Source: Pohlia nutans
Lineage: Eukaryota; Streptophyta; Bryopsida; Bryales; Mniaceae
Direction of reading: 5' to 3'
Length of the DNA stretch: 64,000 nucleotides
Assembly: GCA_022496805.1 (NCBI GenBank)
Contig: CM040087.1
Span: 29,040,253 to 29,104,252, forward strand
Part shown: piece after piece, positions 53,755-64,000 of the stretch
How positions within the stretch are numbered: the stretch's first letter is position 1
Layout: each line of letters begins with the position of its first letter
Made by a program: the position numbers and the translations under genes
The notes under the pieces: generated by a model
What the model saw: the letters and a program-made list of their open reading frames with translations, nothing else
Databases searched by the model: none
Told to the model about the DNA's origin: nothing

Positions 53755-54170
53755 AGAACTACTTTAAATTTTGTCATTCTTTTCTTGGAGCTTCATGAAA
53801 GCATTTTGTGCTTTGGTATATTGGAATACATCATTTTAGATTGTTGTACACAAAAATTGAAGGAAGTTGACATTTATAGGATTAAAATATTCACAATTTG
53901 ATAAACATGCAAATGATGTTGGTTTTCACAATATTTGAATATTTTGTTGGAACTGAGAGCAAGGGACTCTATTGGTCATTGTAGAGAATGCATAGTGTGC
54001 AACATGAACCATTGTTAAATCTTAATGCCCTTGCATTTGAAATACTTGTTGAATGGGAGAATGTGTTCAATTATATATTAGAGTTGTATAATGCAAATTT
54101 TTGGTCTAACATTTTCGTTCAAAGACTAGAGTTCTTATCGCACATAATTAATTCAACGAATCAATAAATT
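53745..54170 (+). repeat. Dispersed repeat, middle copy
   Basis: Similar to the left copy from about 52885 onward and a near-perfect reverse complement of about 54655-54972. It lacks the TTAA insertion and so gives the empty-site sequence for it. Confidence 0.85.
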
Positions 54171-54299
54171 ATATATGATATATAAATCATAAATTTAGAT
54201 TCTATCTATACGGTTAGATCTATAATTGCTATCACTAATCTTTTTCTATAAATTTTGAAACATAAAATAAAAAATTATTTTGTAATTCAATTACGAATA

Positions 54300-55175
54300 A
54301 GATATTGACAATATGTGGATGAAATTTGTTGTGATGGGTTATAATGTAGCTCTCTAGGTGTAGTGATTTTTGGAGATTTTTTGGATGCTTGATTTTACGA
54401 GTTTTTTTTTTCAAGCACACTTTTAGACCAAAATCTTCAAAATTTTGGGTGAAACACTGCAATACAAAATGCGGCATAATTTTTTCAGAAATTGTTTCCT
54501 TTTCAATTGGATCACACATACATGAAGCTAACTTCCCATAAAAAATTCAGTAAAAAAATCACACTACAAAAAGTGCATGACGGATGAGAAACTACGGATG
54601 AAATCTGTACATCAAGCAAAATATGCATGGTTGGGCAGTTAGGGGATAATTGAACGCATTCTCCCATTCAACAAGTATTTCAAATGCAAGGGCATTAAGA
54701 TTTAACAATGGTTCATGTTGCACACTATGCATTCTCTACAATGACCAATAGAGTCCCTTGCTCTCAGTTCCAACAAAATACTCAAATATTGTGAAAACCA
54801 ACATCATTTGCATGTTTCTCAAATTGTGAATATTTTAATCCTATAAATGTCAACTTCCTTCAATTTTTGTGTACAACAATCTAAAATGATGTATTCCAAT
54901 ATACCAAAGCACAAAATGCTTTCATGAAGCTCCAAGAAAAGAATGACAAAATTTAAAGTAGTTCCAAATTATACCGCGCAAGACCGAGTTTGAGACATGG
55001 ATAACTTTGTAATTCGTTTTCTTCAAATCACAATTGAGTTTTTCTTCAAACTTCCATAGTAATGTGTCATATGTCGCATACTACAACTTTCATATATCCA
55101 CTTTGCCCATTCATGCTCATGGTATGGTTGCTTGAATGGAAAAATTTCAAATCCACACTCAGTTTTGTTTGTAGC
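54300..55175 (-). repeat. Dispersed repeat, inverted right copy, including the part shared with the window start
   Basis: 54655-55175 is the reverse complement of the left and middle copies. 54300-54655 is similar, in direct orientation, to positions 1-330 (shared words gatttttggagatttttt, tgaagc-aacttccca, gatgagaaac, gggcagttagggg). The family therefore has at least two parts and several copies on both sides of the lectin gene. Confidence 0.75.
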
Positions 55176-55244
55176 TGTATGCAATAAACACTCAAATAAA
55201 TGCGTAAATATTTGATTAAATACCCTTTAAATTAGGAAATAGTG

Positions 55245-55468
55245 ATCATGAATTTTAGAGCATGCTGGGAACTTGCTGGGAGCTTGGTTGCATTCAATTT
55301 TTCTTTCAGGATGTTGATCTCTTGCGACAGCAATAGTAGAAAACATGGATGAAGCGACCTCCTGAGTCATAATACGTAAGCAGGTTGAGTACCAAATCTG
55401 TCACTCATGTGTACCAAATCTGTCACTCATGTGTACCAAATCTGTCACTCATCAGAGTTGAAGCTCAG
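55245..55468 (+). repeat. Second copy of the lectin 3'-flank segment with a 22-bp triplication
   Basis: Matches 50455-50680. The word accaaatctgtcactcat occurs three times in tandem here (55390-55453, 22-bp period) against one in the other copy. The LINE poly-A end is inserted immediately after aagctcag. Confidence 0.85.
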
Positions 55469-55793
55469 TTTTTTTTTTTTTTTTTTTTGAAGCAACAGGA
55501 CGTTTTATTCCAATTGAAAAACAAAACATCACAGAGAAGACCAAGGGCCGAGACCCCGGCGAGAGAGCATTTTTTTTTAATTTTCAGTAAAAACCACTTG
55601 CAGAACACTAATAGCAAGCCACCACAGACCACCACGAATCATCCAGCACTCATGGCTAGAAGAATGACCCCAATACCGGGCGCTTGAGCGTCCAGGTGAG
55701 TTGAGTGGCCACCCTTGTGGCGAAGAAATCTGTTTGGAGCCAGGTGTTGTCAAACTTGTTCATGAACGTCAAAGCCTTCGTAGGATAGCGCTC

Positions 55794-56322
55794 TCAAAGC
55801 TGCTGTGTTTTATACCATGCAATCCTCACATGATCGGTGAGAGCATCCCAAAGAATAACTTCCAGTTTCTGAGGGGTCCAGCAATCGTTACTGAAACACT
55901 GAGCATTCCTGTTAAGCCAACTCGTCCAAATGACCGAGCCGCGAAAGACGGACCACACGGTTGTGCCCTTCTTCAACCGACATGGGAGCTTAGAACCCAA
56001 CACGCATTGTTGCCATGTGAGCGCCGGCCACCTCCCATTTTCCTGCGGCAGGTTCAAGGCCATGTAGAGCACCGTCAGAGCAAAATCCCATGCATGCTTG
56101 GTCTTCGCGCAGTGATGGAAACGATGTAAAATGGATTCGTCAAGTCCTGCCGGGCAGCTCTCACAGGTAGTGGAAATCCCCGGGAATGCCTGGGCACGCC
56201 AACAATTAACAGCAACAGCACAATGATAAATGGACCAAATGAATGCGGCTTCTTTGTGAGGCCGGTTAGGGTGCCACACTTCGCTCCACCGTGGCTTGTA
56301 GTTTTCCAGGAGAATGCCATGC
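55794..56322 (-). pseudogene. LINE ORF2, C-terminal part with zf-RVT region
   Basis: On the minus strand this reads W-S-E-V-W, then C-E-S-C-P-A-G and H-R-F-H-H-C-A-K-T-K-H-A-W, the C-x2-C ... H ... C pattern of the reverse-transcriptase zinc-binding domain (zf-RVT), and stops at 55794. It is the direct continuation of the frame at 60822-62082: removing the inserted element and one copy of the 5-bp duplication rejoins the two parts in frame. Confidence 0.85.
56318..56322. other. Target-site duplication, left copy (catgc)
   Basis: catgc here and at 60822-60826 flank an insert that begins tgtc and ends gaca. One copy is needed to keep the LINE frame open. Confidence 0.85.
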
Positions 56323-57037
56323 TGTCAAACCTCGTTTTACCAAAAGCGGCTAGTTAGGGTTTTTAGGGCAACTAGGAGTAGTCTTTCCGCCATAAATAGG
56401 AGAAGTAATGGCCATAACGGCCCAGTTATTTATTTAGAGAGAGAGTGGGATCCGGATGCGGACTAGAGGAATTATTACGGGACTAGACCGACAGTAGATT
56501 CCGGTGGGAAACCGGATGGGAGACCGGATAGGTGAAGACGGGTCTCCGATGGACTCGGCCACGGTCCGAGCATTGAAGTGGGCCGCTCTAAACTGGGCGA
56601 CCCACTGTTCATTCACTCTCTGTAGTTCCGGTTGTCCCTGCCAGCAGAACTTCGAGCTTCCGGGTAGCAGTAAAATTGATAGTGTGGGACCGGAAGTAGA
56701 GAGCATTGAGCGACCGTCTTGTGCGGGTTCTGAGCGTCCGGGAGTGAGGGAAACTGAACGCCCGGTGAGAGACAGCGACGCAAGGTTCGAATTTGAAACA
56801 GGCGAGCCTCCGGACAGTGCGCACCGCCATTTCCGGCGGAGTTTGAGGAAGAAAGTAAGTGCAAAGCCGGGAAGAGAGGCGCGGGGACTCCGGGAGGTCA
56901 GGCGCACGCTACAGAGGCGGAAAGGGAAGCGTCCGGAGCGAGAGGAGCGCAGTTTACCGGAGAAGAAGAGAGCGTTTCCGGAGAAGGAGCTGCGCCATTC
57001 TCGGAGGAGTAAAGAAGTGCGTCCGGAGTCTGCAGCC

Positions 57038-59427
57038 ATGGCGCGGAGGGAAACCGGAGCGAAAATTACGGAGAAGCGCATCTGCCCGGACATCCCGCCG
57101 CACTATGGAGACTTGGACGAATTGATGAAGGACCTAGAGAAGATGGGGTGCGCGGGGCTCTTTGGGAAAGTGTGGGATGTGCAGGATTCCCGGATGCTGG
57201 AAGAAATTGAGGGCGGGACTATGTTGAGCGCCTTCCGGACGACCATCCGGGTGAAGTATGGGAGCTGGACCCGGGAGATGTGGAGGGAGCTATACGGCTT
57301 AACGGACACAAGTGTAGATCTGGAACCGGGAGGCAAGGGCGACTCGGTTTGGGTGAAGGCGCGATTCACTCATATTTCGGACCACGACGGGTTCAAGGTG
57401 GCGGACTGCATTATACCCCGGGAGCAACGGCTGCTCCAGTATGTGGTGCCTATCCTCAATCCGGAGAAGCCCACCACCCTCACCGTAACGCTGGCCCGGG
57501 CATCTATTCAGCTCTGCTCCGGGGGAGAAGGATCAACCGGACAATCCTGCTACACTGGAATACACAGAAGAGGGCGGCGAATCTGGACAGTAAAAAGGGG
57601 TGTCCGTTGGCCCCATTTCTCCACCACCTGTACGAGAGACATGGGTGCCTCATAGAGAAAGAACGGAAGAGATTGGAGGTAATGCCCATTCCGGGACTGA
57701 AAAGCCCGACCAAGAGGAGGGCAGTTCTTCCGGGTGGAGGAGCACGGACCAGCAGACCCGGGTCGTCGTCACGACCGGATGAAAGGAGAATGGCTCCCCC
57801 AATCTCCCAATCGGACAGGAGCAGTATCCGGGGAGAGGAGCGCAGGACGGACAAGGAAGACCGCCCGGAGAGGGGTCAACCCTGTGGGGCCAGCGCTGAT
57901 TCGGAGCAGAGGACGAAGAGGAGAGAAGACAGGCCAGAGAGGGGCCAACAGGGTGGCACCCGACTGCGTCATGATGAGCAGCAGAGGAAGAAGGACCCAG
58001 AAACGGACCGACCGGGTGAGGCAAGGTTGCAGCAGGAGCTGAGAACGAAGAGGAGGGAGGATCCGGAAGAGGAGAAGGATTCCCCACAGCCGAGGTTAAC
58101 CCGGAAGAAGCCGGCGAGAGGACAAGAGGCAATTCCTCAACCGGAGATAGGCGGTCCTTCCCAGACACAACTTCGGGTGGATCCGGTCGAGGGGTCCAGG
58201 CCAGAGGAGGAGACAAGGCCTTCTCCACCCCAACCGGTAGAGGGACCCGGACCAATGGAGGAGGATTCTACCTCGGCGGCTCCACAGGAACGTATGGAAG
58301 AAGAGAACCGGACAGACCAGGAGGGAGGTCCGTCTCAGCCGCGATCCCAGGGACGGAAGAGGAAGTTAGTCCTCCCGGTTGAAGGAGAGGAAGAACCGGA
58401 AGGACCGGATACCACACCTGGAAAGAAGAAGGGACTGGTCCGGAGGAAGGTGACCCCACTCAACAAACGTCCCAAGGAAGCAGGGGAGGACGAAGAGGAA
58501 ACAGGAGATGAGGGGGACCAGGAGCAGGAAATGCCAGAGGGAGCAGAACCGGTCCAGGAGGCAGGCCCATCCGGAAATGTGCCAGCGGAACGAAGAGAAC
58601 TGCTCCGAAGGGAGGACATGTTACTGCAGACACGGGTGGCACTGGACCTGGTTACGGAGCAGTACAACCCCATGTTCGCTGCTCTCCGGGAGACAGGGAC
58701 CCTTCTCCGGACAAACGACGTTCTGGAGTATCCGGCGCGAATTAGGAAACTCCAGAGGAAACTCATCCGGAGCAGGGAGAGGGAGAATGAGCTAACCGGA
58801 CAACTGCAAGGTATCCGAGAGGCAGAGAGCGAATCTGCGGCCCTCTTGAGGGGATTAGAGGAGGAGCTGCAACGAAAGGTAGCCTACATTAACGAGATGG
58901 AGGCCTACGTACAGAGGAAGGAGTTGCAGATCAGGGAGCAAGAGGATACCATCCGGAATGTAGCAGAGACAAGCCGGCAGTGCGTCTCCAAACTATCCGG
59001 GTTGTTCCAGTCGAATGGGGAGGCACAAACGAAGGCCCGGTTGTACGACGAGCGGGTACTTCAACCGGGATTGGAGGGAGCAGCCCGGATGAAGAATGTA
59101 GTCCGGGAGTACTCGGACAAGGTAGAAGCATATCTGGTGGAGTTCCGGGTACTGGCGGAATGCATCAGGGAGAGCTCTTCGGAGGAGGAGTCGGAACAGG
59201 AGGGACCTACCTCCCGGACCGTGGTGGATGTGGAACCAATCCACATGGCCCGACCCGCGGGAGTAAGCTCAGAAGAAGTCCGAGATTTGAGCGAAGGTAT
59301 GGAGGCAATTGATGTCCAACCGGACAAGGCGGAAGAGCGACAGGAGGGACAGTCGGCAGGGCGCGGAACTCGGGGAGATAGGCCGGCGGATCCGATCTTG
59401 GTGGGAAGCCCGGAAGATGAGGAATAG
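57038..59427 (+). CDS. Uncharacterised element protein, two overlapping frames
   Basis: From the ATG at 57038 (good context, gcagccatgg) frame 2 is open to 57655. Frame 1 is open to the stop at 59425-59427. The sensible protein seems to pass from frame 2 (ending T-L-A-R-A) to frame 1 (I-Y-S-A-L-L-R-G-R-R) near 57500-57530, meaning a one-base deletion or a -1 ribosomal shift. After the shift come P-L-A-P-F-L-H-H-L-Y-E-R-H-G, a long Glu/Arg/Pro-rich disordered part, and from about 58590 to 59170 a heptad-rich coiled coil. The first block vaguely recalls capsid-like or plant transposon proteins; I cannot assign a family. Confidence 0.55.
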
Positions 59428-59459
59428 CAGCCGCAAGTAGGCCAGTAGCTGCCCGGAAT

Positions 59460-60821
59460 CATCGGAGTCCCGGAATCGGTGGCCCGGACTTAGTGGATCC
59501 GATCACTTTGAAGGGGCCCTTTTTGCAGCAGTAGGGTAGGACTCTGTTTGGGAGTTAGTTTTTAGGATTCTAATGTTAGTTGCAGTGTAGGAAGAGAACT
59601 AAATCGTGGGGTAGTCCCCCTGTTTTTCCGGATCTGCGGGTTTCCCGGATCTGGTCGGCTTTGTGTTTTCTTTTTATCCAGGGATGTTCTTCATTCCTGG
59701 GGTCTTCTCTTGTACCATTTTCTCTTTGTAAATGATCATAAGCATACTCTTCTACGGACCGGAGCGTTTGTGTGTGTGTGTGTGTGGTTGTTGATTGAGA
59801 TCGTGGTCCAATTAAGTCCCTTGGTAACCGGAAAAGTTGTAGATCTAGTTGTTCCGCACTCGGTCGCAAGGTGTGATCCGGGTTAGTGGCTGAGTGGATA
59901 GGAGGGGGTACTCCAGCCTTCTCAGAACTCCTGGACGGTTAGTCCGGTTGAGGTGCCAGCACCTGGGAAGATCATGTGACAGAAAGGTACGGAATAGCTA
60001 GAGTAACCGGGTTCTGTTGTAGATCCAGTTAAGAGTCTGGGTATTGGGAAAACTCAGGGATTGTTTGAAGGTGGGTTGTTCTGTGCTCGGTTGCAAGGTA
60101 TAATCTGGGTTAGTGGCTGAGTGGATAGGAGGGGGGTATTCCGGTCCTTTCAGAACTCCTGGACGGGTAATCCGGTTGAGGTACCAGCACCTGGGTAGAC
60201 CATGTGATAAGAAGAGTCGGAATGATCAGAGTAAAATGAACTGTTAGGAGTCGAACCAATTCCGGATACCCCGGGTAAATGTCCATCCCGGTTATCAAGT
60301 CGTTGTAGTAATTTGTAAAAGGGGGAAACCCGGGTTGCGCTTAAGTGACCGGCTGTGGGTTTGGGATGAATCTGCAGCTGAAGTGCAGTACGGGAATTAC
60401 CCGGATCGAGGAGTTTTGTGAGGATAACCAGAAGGTAGTGAATTTCCCATCACTTGAATCAGTAGGGAAGGGTGTGTCTTTCAATCCAGCACCACTAATG
60501 TGAATGGAGAACCCTCTGAGGGAAAACAGAGGTTAAACGAAACCGGATCAGGTCATAACGGTAGACCGGGAGAGAGGAAGATTAGTAGAAGTCCTCCCCG
60601 GAGAGATACCGGATCTAGTTGTAACCGGGTCAGTCAGTAGGAGGAGACCCGGTTTGGTAGGAAAGAGGAATTCAGCTGGTGACAGAAAGGGAGAGATCAC
60701 CAGTCCGGGACCATCTCCGGAAGCTTTCCACTTCACAGAATCCCTGCGGAATGATAACCCGGAAATTACCTCTACGAAAAAGTGCGTTCTAGGGGAATAT
60801 CCGGTATCACGTGCTACGACA
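59460..60821 (+). other. Non-coding 3' part of the inserted element with an internal duplication
   Basis: Two diverged tandem copies of about 190 bp lie at about 59825-60000 and 60035-60225. They share words such as gtgatccgggttagtggctg/ataatctgggttagtggctg, gagtggatagga and cagaactcctggacgg. A (tg)n run lies at 59768-59786. No further open frame of note. Confidence 0.7.
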
Positions 60822-60826
60822 CATGC
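60822..60826. other. Target-site duplication, right copy (catgc)
   Basis: Direct repeat of 56318-56322, immediately after the gaca end of the inserted element. Confidence 0.85.
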
Positions 60827-63800
60827 CACTTGGCAAGAATCGATCGCAAGAGTTGTGTCCACTTGTTGATGAGTTTCCGTCCCTTCTTAACTGTGTACGA
60901 GTGAATGGCGCCAGCGTCAGCAAAGGAAAATCTGCCTGGATCAAAGTGTAGTTCTACAAGGATGCCGACGAACATCATGCAACTTCCAGTTTGAATGATG
61001 CGAACACGTTTGAGCTGGCCATCGAACAACTCATCTTCTGGAGGCTCAGCAGGTAGCCTTCGACGCAGAATAAGAGACTGATGGCCAACTGTGAAGGTTG
61101 GGAGGTCAGCCGGTACAAAGGTCCGGATCTGAGCACCTCTCAATTGAGGCATGAATTGTGGTTCCATCTGGAAGATCACCACTGGAATCACGTCCTCTAT
61201 GTTGGTGAAGATCCCGAGGTACTCCCCGCAATTTGAGTAAATCCTATCGCGTGTGAGCATATCGGTCCACCGACGAGGTACGCTGGTAATGAGACGTTCA
61301 TAATGGGGTCGGTCTGCCAGGTTAAGATCGAATTTTTGTTGTACTTCGAGCCATGGTAAAAAGTTGTGATCCCTGTCAGACCAAATGTCATGAATCTGAT
61401 TCATGTCCTTGTGCATCAGTTGAGCGGCGCGTTGAAGGGAGAAGCCAAAAGAACCACTAATAAAGTGTGTCGACCACCATAAATTTGTGGTGAGCACTTC
61501 ATCCGCGTTTACGGGTGCCGCCATCTCCACCTTTGCGACTATTTTACGCCATGCTTTGACAATTCGGTCCCACACCTGAGACTCGCGAGTGGCACGAAAC
61601 TTGTGAAGCAAGATCCACTGCGAGGATGGCGGCCAGTTGCCGCGAGCTTGAGGCCTCACAAGAAGCAGTCTAAATCGTAACAAGATCTGAAGAGCGGAAG
61701 TTCCCGGTGTCATGGCTCGTAGTACCCATTTTGCCAACATGGCGTGGAGAGCTTCTTCCGGGTCGACGAGATGAAGGCCACCAATGTTCTTTGGGGCGCA
61801 GCAGTCAGTCCACCGAACTCGTGCGCGGCTGCGTTGTGCCGTGCCAGCCCAAAGGAAGTTCCGCATACTACCTCGCAGTTGTCTAATCATCTTCAAAGAT
61901 CCACTCCAAACATTGAAAAAATACCAAAGAGATGAGAGGTGGACTGAGTTGACAATAACCGCTCGTCCGGCTAATGAGAGGTGAACAGTTGACCAATATT
62001 CCAGCTTTTTCCGAACCTTAGCTGCCAAAAACTCGTCCACGTCCGCGGTGTCGACGTTGATTCCAAAAGGAGTGCCCAGCAACTTTGATAGCTGACGCTC
62101 AACGGCCCACGGACATGGAATATGCTGGAGCCATGGTGGAGCGGGTTGGATAGAGAGCCAGTAAGCAAGAGATTTCGGTCAATTTGGAATCAGGCCGGAT
62201 GCCAAGCTAAAGTGCGTGATCAGGCGGAGCAATCTGTTGAAGCTTCGCTCCGTTCCATGACACGTAAAGTGCGTGTCATCTGCATATTGGATGAGTAACT
62301 GCTCATGAGAATTGCCTGGGAGCATAATGCCGTCCAATTCGCCAGCAGCTAAGGCGGCTTTGGATGCAATATTCAAGGCCTCACCCACAAATAAAAATAA
62401 ATACGGTGCAAGTGGGCAGCCTTGGCGCACCCCGCGGAGTACCGGGAAGGATTCTGATTCTCTCCCATTCACACAAATGGATGCCTCGGCGTTGGTGAAG
62501 AGAGTGCGGACCATTTGTAAGAATTGGGGAGGAATGCCCAGCGCCTGCATCACTTGGAAAAGGAAAGGTAGATGCACAGTGTTATAAGCCTTCTTGAAAT
62601 CAAGGTTCAGTAAAATCATGTCTTGCCCGGAATCTTTCGCCCATTCGATAGTTTCATGTTGAATGAGCACGTTATCCAAGATGTAATGAGCCGGGATAAA
62701 TGTTGTCTGTTTAGAGCTTATCACATCAGCAAGCAAAGGCTGCAGGCGGCGCTGCAAGGCTTTCGCCATGATTTTGTATGCGACGTTAAGTAAGCTAATG
62801 GGGCGCCAATTGGTGATATCTTCTTTTGGTCCGCCCTTGTGAAGGAGAGCAATCAGTCCACGGTTGACTCCTGGCGGCAGGCTGCCACGTTGAATGGAAT
62901 CTCGTATCATCAGAGTGAATTCGGGCCCAATGAGATCCCAATACTCCGTGTAGAATTCGATAATAAATCCGTCAGGACCCGGGCATTTGTTGGTTGCCAT
63001 GGCTAAAGCTGCCTCTCTCAGTTCACGCTCTTCAAGTGGTTGATTGAGGATTTCTCGAGCATCCGGCGAGAATCGTTGTGGTATCAAGTCAATGAATTCA
63101 CGCAAGGCAGCTTCTTGCTCAAGAGACGTCGCAGTGTTGCAGTAAAGATCCCTGTAGAACGTGGAGCAGATGTTGCTCAATGCTGCGGGCTCCGTGACCA
63201 CGTCGCCCACACTGTTGCGTAGCCGAGTGATTGCTGTAGATGTGGACTTTTCTCGCACTACGCGGAAGAATTCGCTGGAAATCATATCACCTCGAAATTT
63301 CCATCGAATGTGGGATCGGACACGTCGGCCACTCACCACCCGAGTTTCAATTTGTTGTAACTGTTGCCGCAATTGAGATTGGCGTCTTTGGAGTTGGGGG
63401 TCATCTGGGAGGGCCTGAAGGTCAATGCTGGCGGCCATGAATGCGTCACGAGTCGATTTTTCATCGGCCCGGAATTCCATGGCTTTTTGTTTGCAGAACG
63501 CACGGTACGTGCGCGAGACGGCTTTGATCTTGGCCATAAATGGTGTCTCAGGAGGAAATCGTTGCCAGGTATGTTCAATGGCCGTCCTTGCTGCCTTGAG
63601 CCAAAATGAACTCATCTGCCACCGTGAGCGTCGATTGGGGCCGTCTTGAAGTTGCACCGAAAGTTCTACCGGTTGGTGATCTGACCACGGGTTGTCCCCC
63701 CGGATTTTGTATGTCAGTAGTTTCCTGTAGGCAGAGCCTGGCTCGTTTTTGAAGAGATAGATCCTGTCTAAACGAGCCAGGACACGAATGCCGTCCACTC

Positions 63801-64000
63801 GCCAGTTGTCCCATGAAAACCGCAAGCTGTCAGAAGAACGAGGGTAGTCGTCGACACCAAGAAATTGTAACATGTTTTGGAACATGAGGCGCTCGTTATA
63901 AGGTACCGTTCGGCCGCAAGGATTGTTCTTGTCATGGCGGGCTTCAACCATGTTGAAGTCTCCGGCGAGGATCCATCTGCGGCGCAAAAGGGAGCTGCCG
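60822..64000 (-). pseudogene. LINE ORF2: endonuclease C-terminus and reverse transcriptase, with one stop
   Basis: The frame is open to the window end at 64000 and continues outside. The endonuclease part shows A-G-D-F-N-M and W-S-D-H-Q-P-V (EEP family). The reverse transcriptase shows C-P-G-P-D-G, N-W-R-P-I-S-L-L-N, L-D-F-K-K-A-Y-N-T-V and the catalytic Y-A-D-D-T (at 62275-62286). A single in-frame TGA at 62179-62181 splits the frame; the two sides are in the same frame, so it is a simple nonsense change. A 400-residue region typical of plant LINEs follows until the inserted element. Confidence 0.9.

Larger units (their letters stand above)
56323..60821 (+). mobile_element. 4.5-kb element inserted in the LINE, with 5-bp target duplication
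   Basis: Exact ends are set by the catgc duplication and by restoration of the LINE frame. Termini tgtc...gaca and a 5-bp duplication are the signature of LTR-retrotransposon integration, but I find no matching long repeat at the two ends and no protease, integrase or reverse transcriptase inside. It encodes one unrecognised, charged, coiled-coil protein. It could be a non-autonomous LTR-derived element whose LTRs have been replaced, or another transposon class with short inverted ends. The element is unusually rich in the tetranucleotide ccgg. Confidence 0.75.
55469..64000 (-). mobile_element. LINE (non-LTR retrotransposon), minus strand, interrupted, 5' end beyond the window
   Basis: Reading on the minus strand from the window end: endonuclease remainder, reverse transcriptase, C-terminal zinc-binding region, 3' untranslated region and a 20-base poly-A tail (poly-T at 55469-55488 on +). 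It is split by a separate element at 56323-60821. This order and tail are those of plant L1-type LINEs. Apart from the insertion and one stop codon the coding frame is well preserved, so it looks fairly young. Confidence 0.9.

Noticed and set aside
56504..57037. Coding sequence upstream of the ATG at 57038 in the inserted element
   Set aside because: The frame is open but composition is erratic and no start is convincing; the ATG at 57038 has a better context.
57504..58795. Several antisense frames over the element protein
   Set aside because: Shadow frames of the Glu/Arg/Pro-rich coding strand.
56323..60821. Complete LTR retrotransposon
   Set aside because: Although the ends and 5-bp duplication fit, I could not find a repeated terminal sequence or pol domains, so I do not call LTRs.

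Overview
The window is nuclear DNA of a land plant. It has many short exons joined by GT-AG introns, a jacalin-related lectin gene, a plant-type LINE (endonuclease, reverse transcriptase, zf-RVT) and a Stowaway-like MITE. I cannot name the species. The LINE reverse transcriptase looks to me more like those of non-flowering plants, while the Stowaway-type termini are best known from flowering plants.

About 49.6 kb (652-50220, + strand) parses as one giant jacalin-related lectin gene whose 5' end lies before the window. I can place 57 exons, all joined by phase-0 introns, giving about 12,300 codons and one terminal stop at 50218-50220. Exons and domains are out of register: a typical exon encodes the second part of one jacalin domain and then the first part of the next, so an intron splits every domain. 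Reassembled, the window holds about 47 complete jacalin domains plus an orphan half at the left edge.

Layout: (1) 652-4902, six older, diverged lectin exons. (2) 5088-5840, a Thr/Ser/Pro/Lys linker exon. (3) About 5235-42728, a nearly identical tandem array of eight units, mostly 4.83 kb, each made of five exons (called b-c-d-e-a here) that encode four jacalin domains plus a mucin-like linker. Inside each linker is a second level of repeats, 237 bp and 210 bp long, whose copy number differs between units. (4) 42729-43720, a diverged linker fused to a half-domain. (5) 43882-46922, five diverged single exons. (6) 47188-50220, an old diverged b-c-d-e-a block that ends the gene. Units 2 and 4 carry single-base homopolymer indels that break the frame and may be assembly errors. 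If the gene is expressed, the product would be a very long, highly multivalent lectin in which binding-competent domains alternate with degenerate ones and stiff glycosylatable spacers.

The right flank (50221-64000) is repeat-rich and AT-rich up to about 55.5 kb. It holds a Stowaway-like MITE, a TTAA-flanked MITE-like insertion, inverted and direct copies of a dispersed repeat (one copy also at 1-330), and a duplicated piece of the gene's 3' flank. From 55469 to the window end lies a minus-strand LINE that is interrupted by a 4.5-kb element at 56323-60821. This element has a clear 5-bp target duplication and encodes an unrecognised coiled-coil protein.
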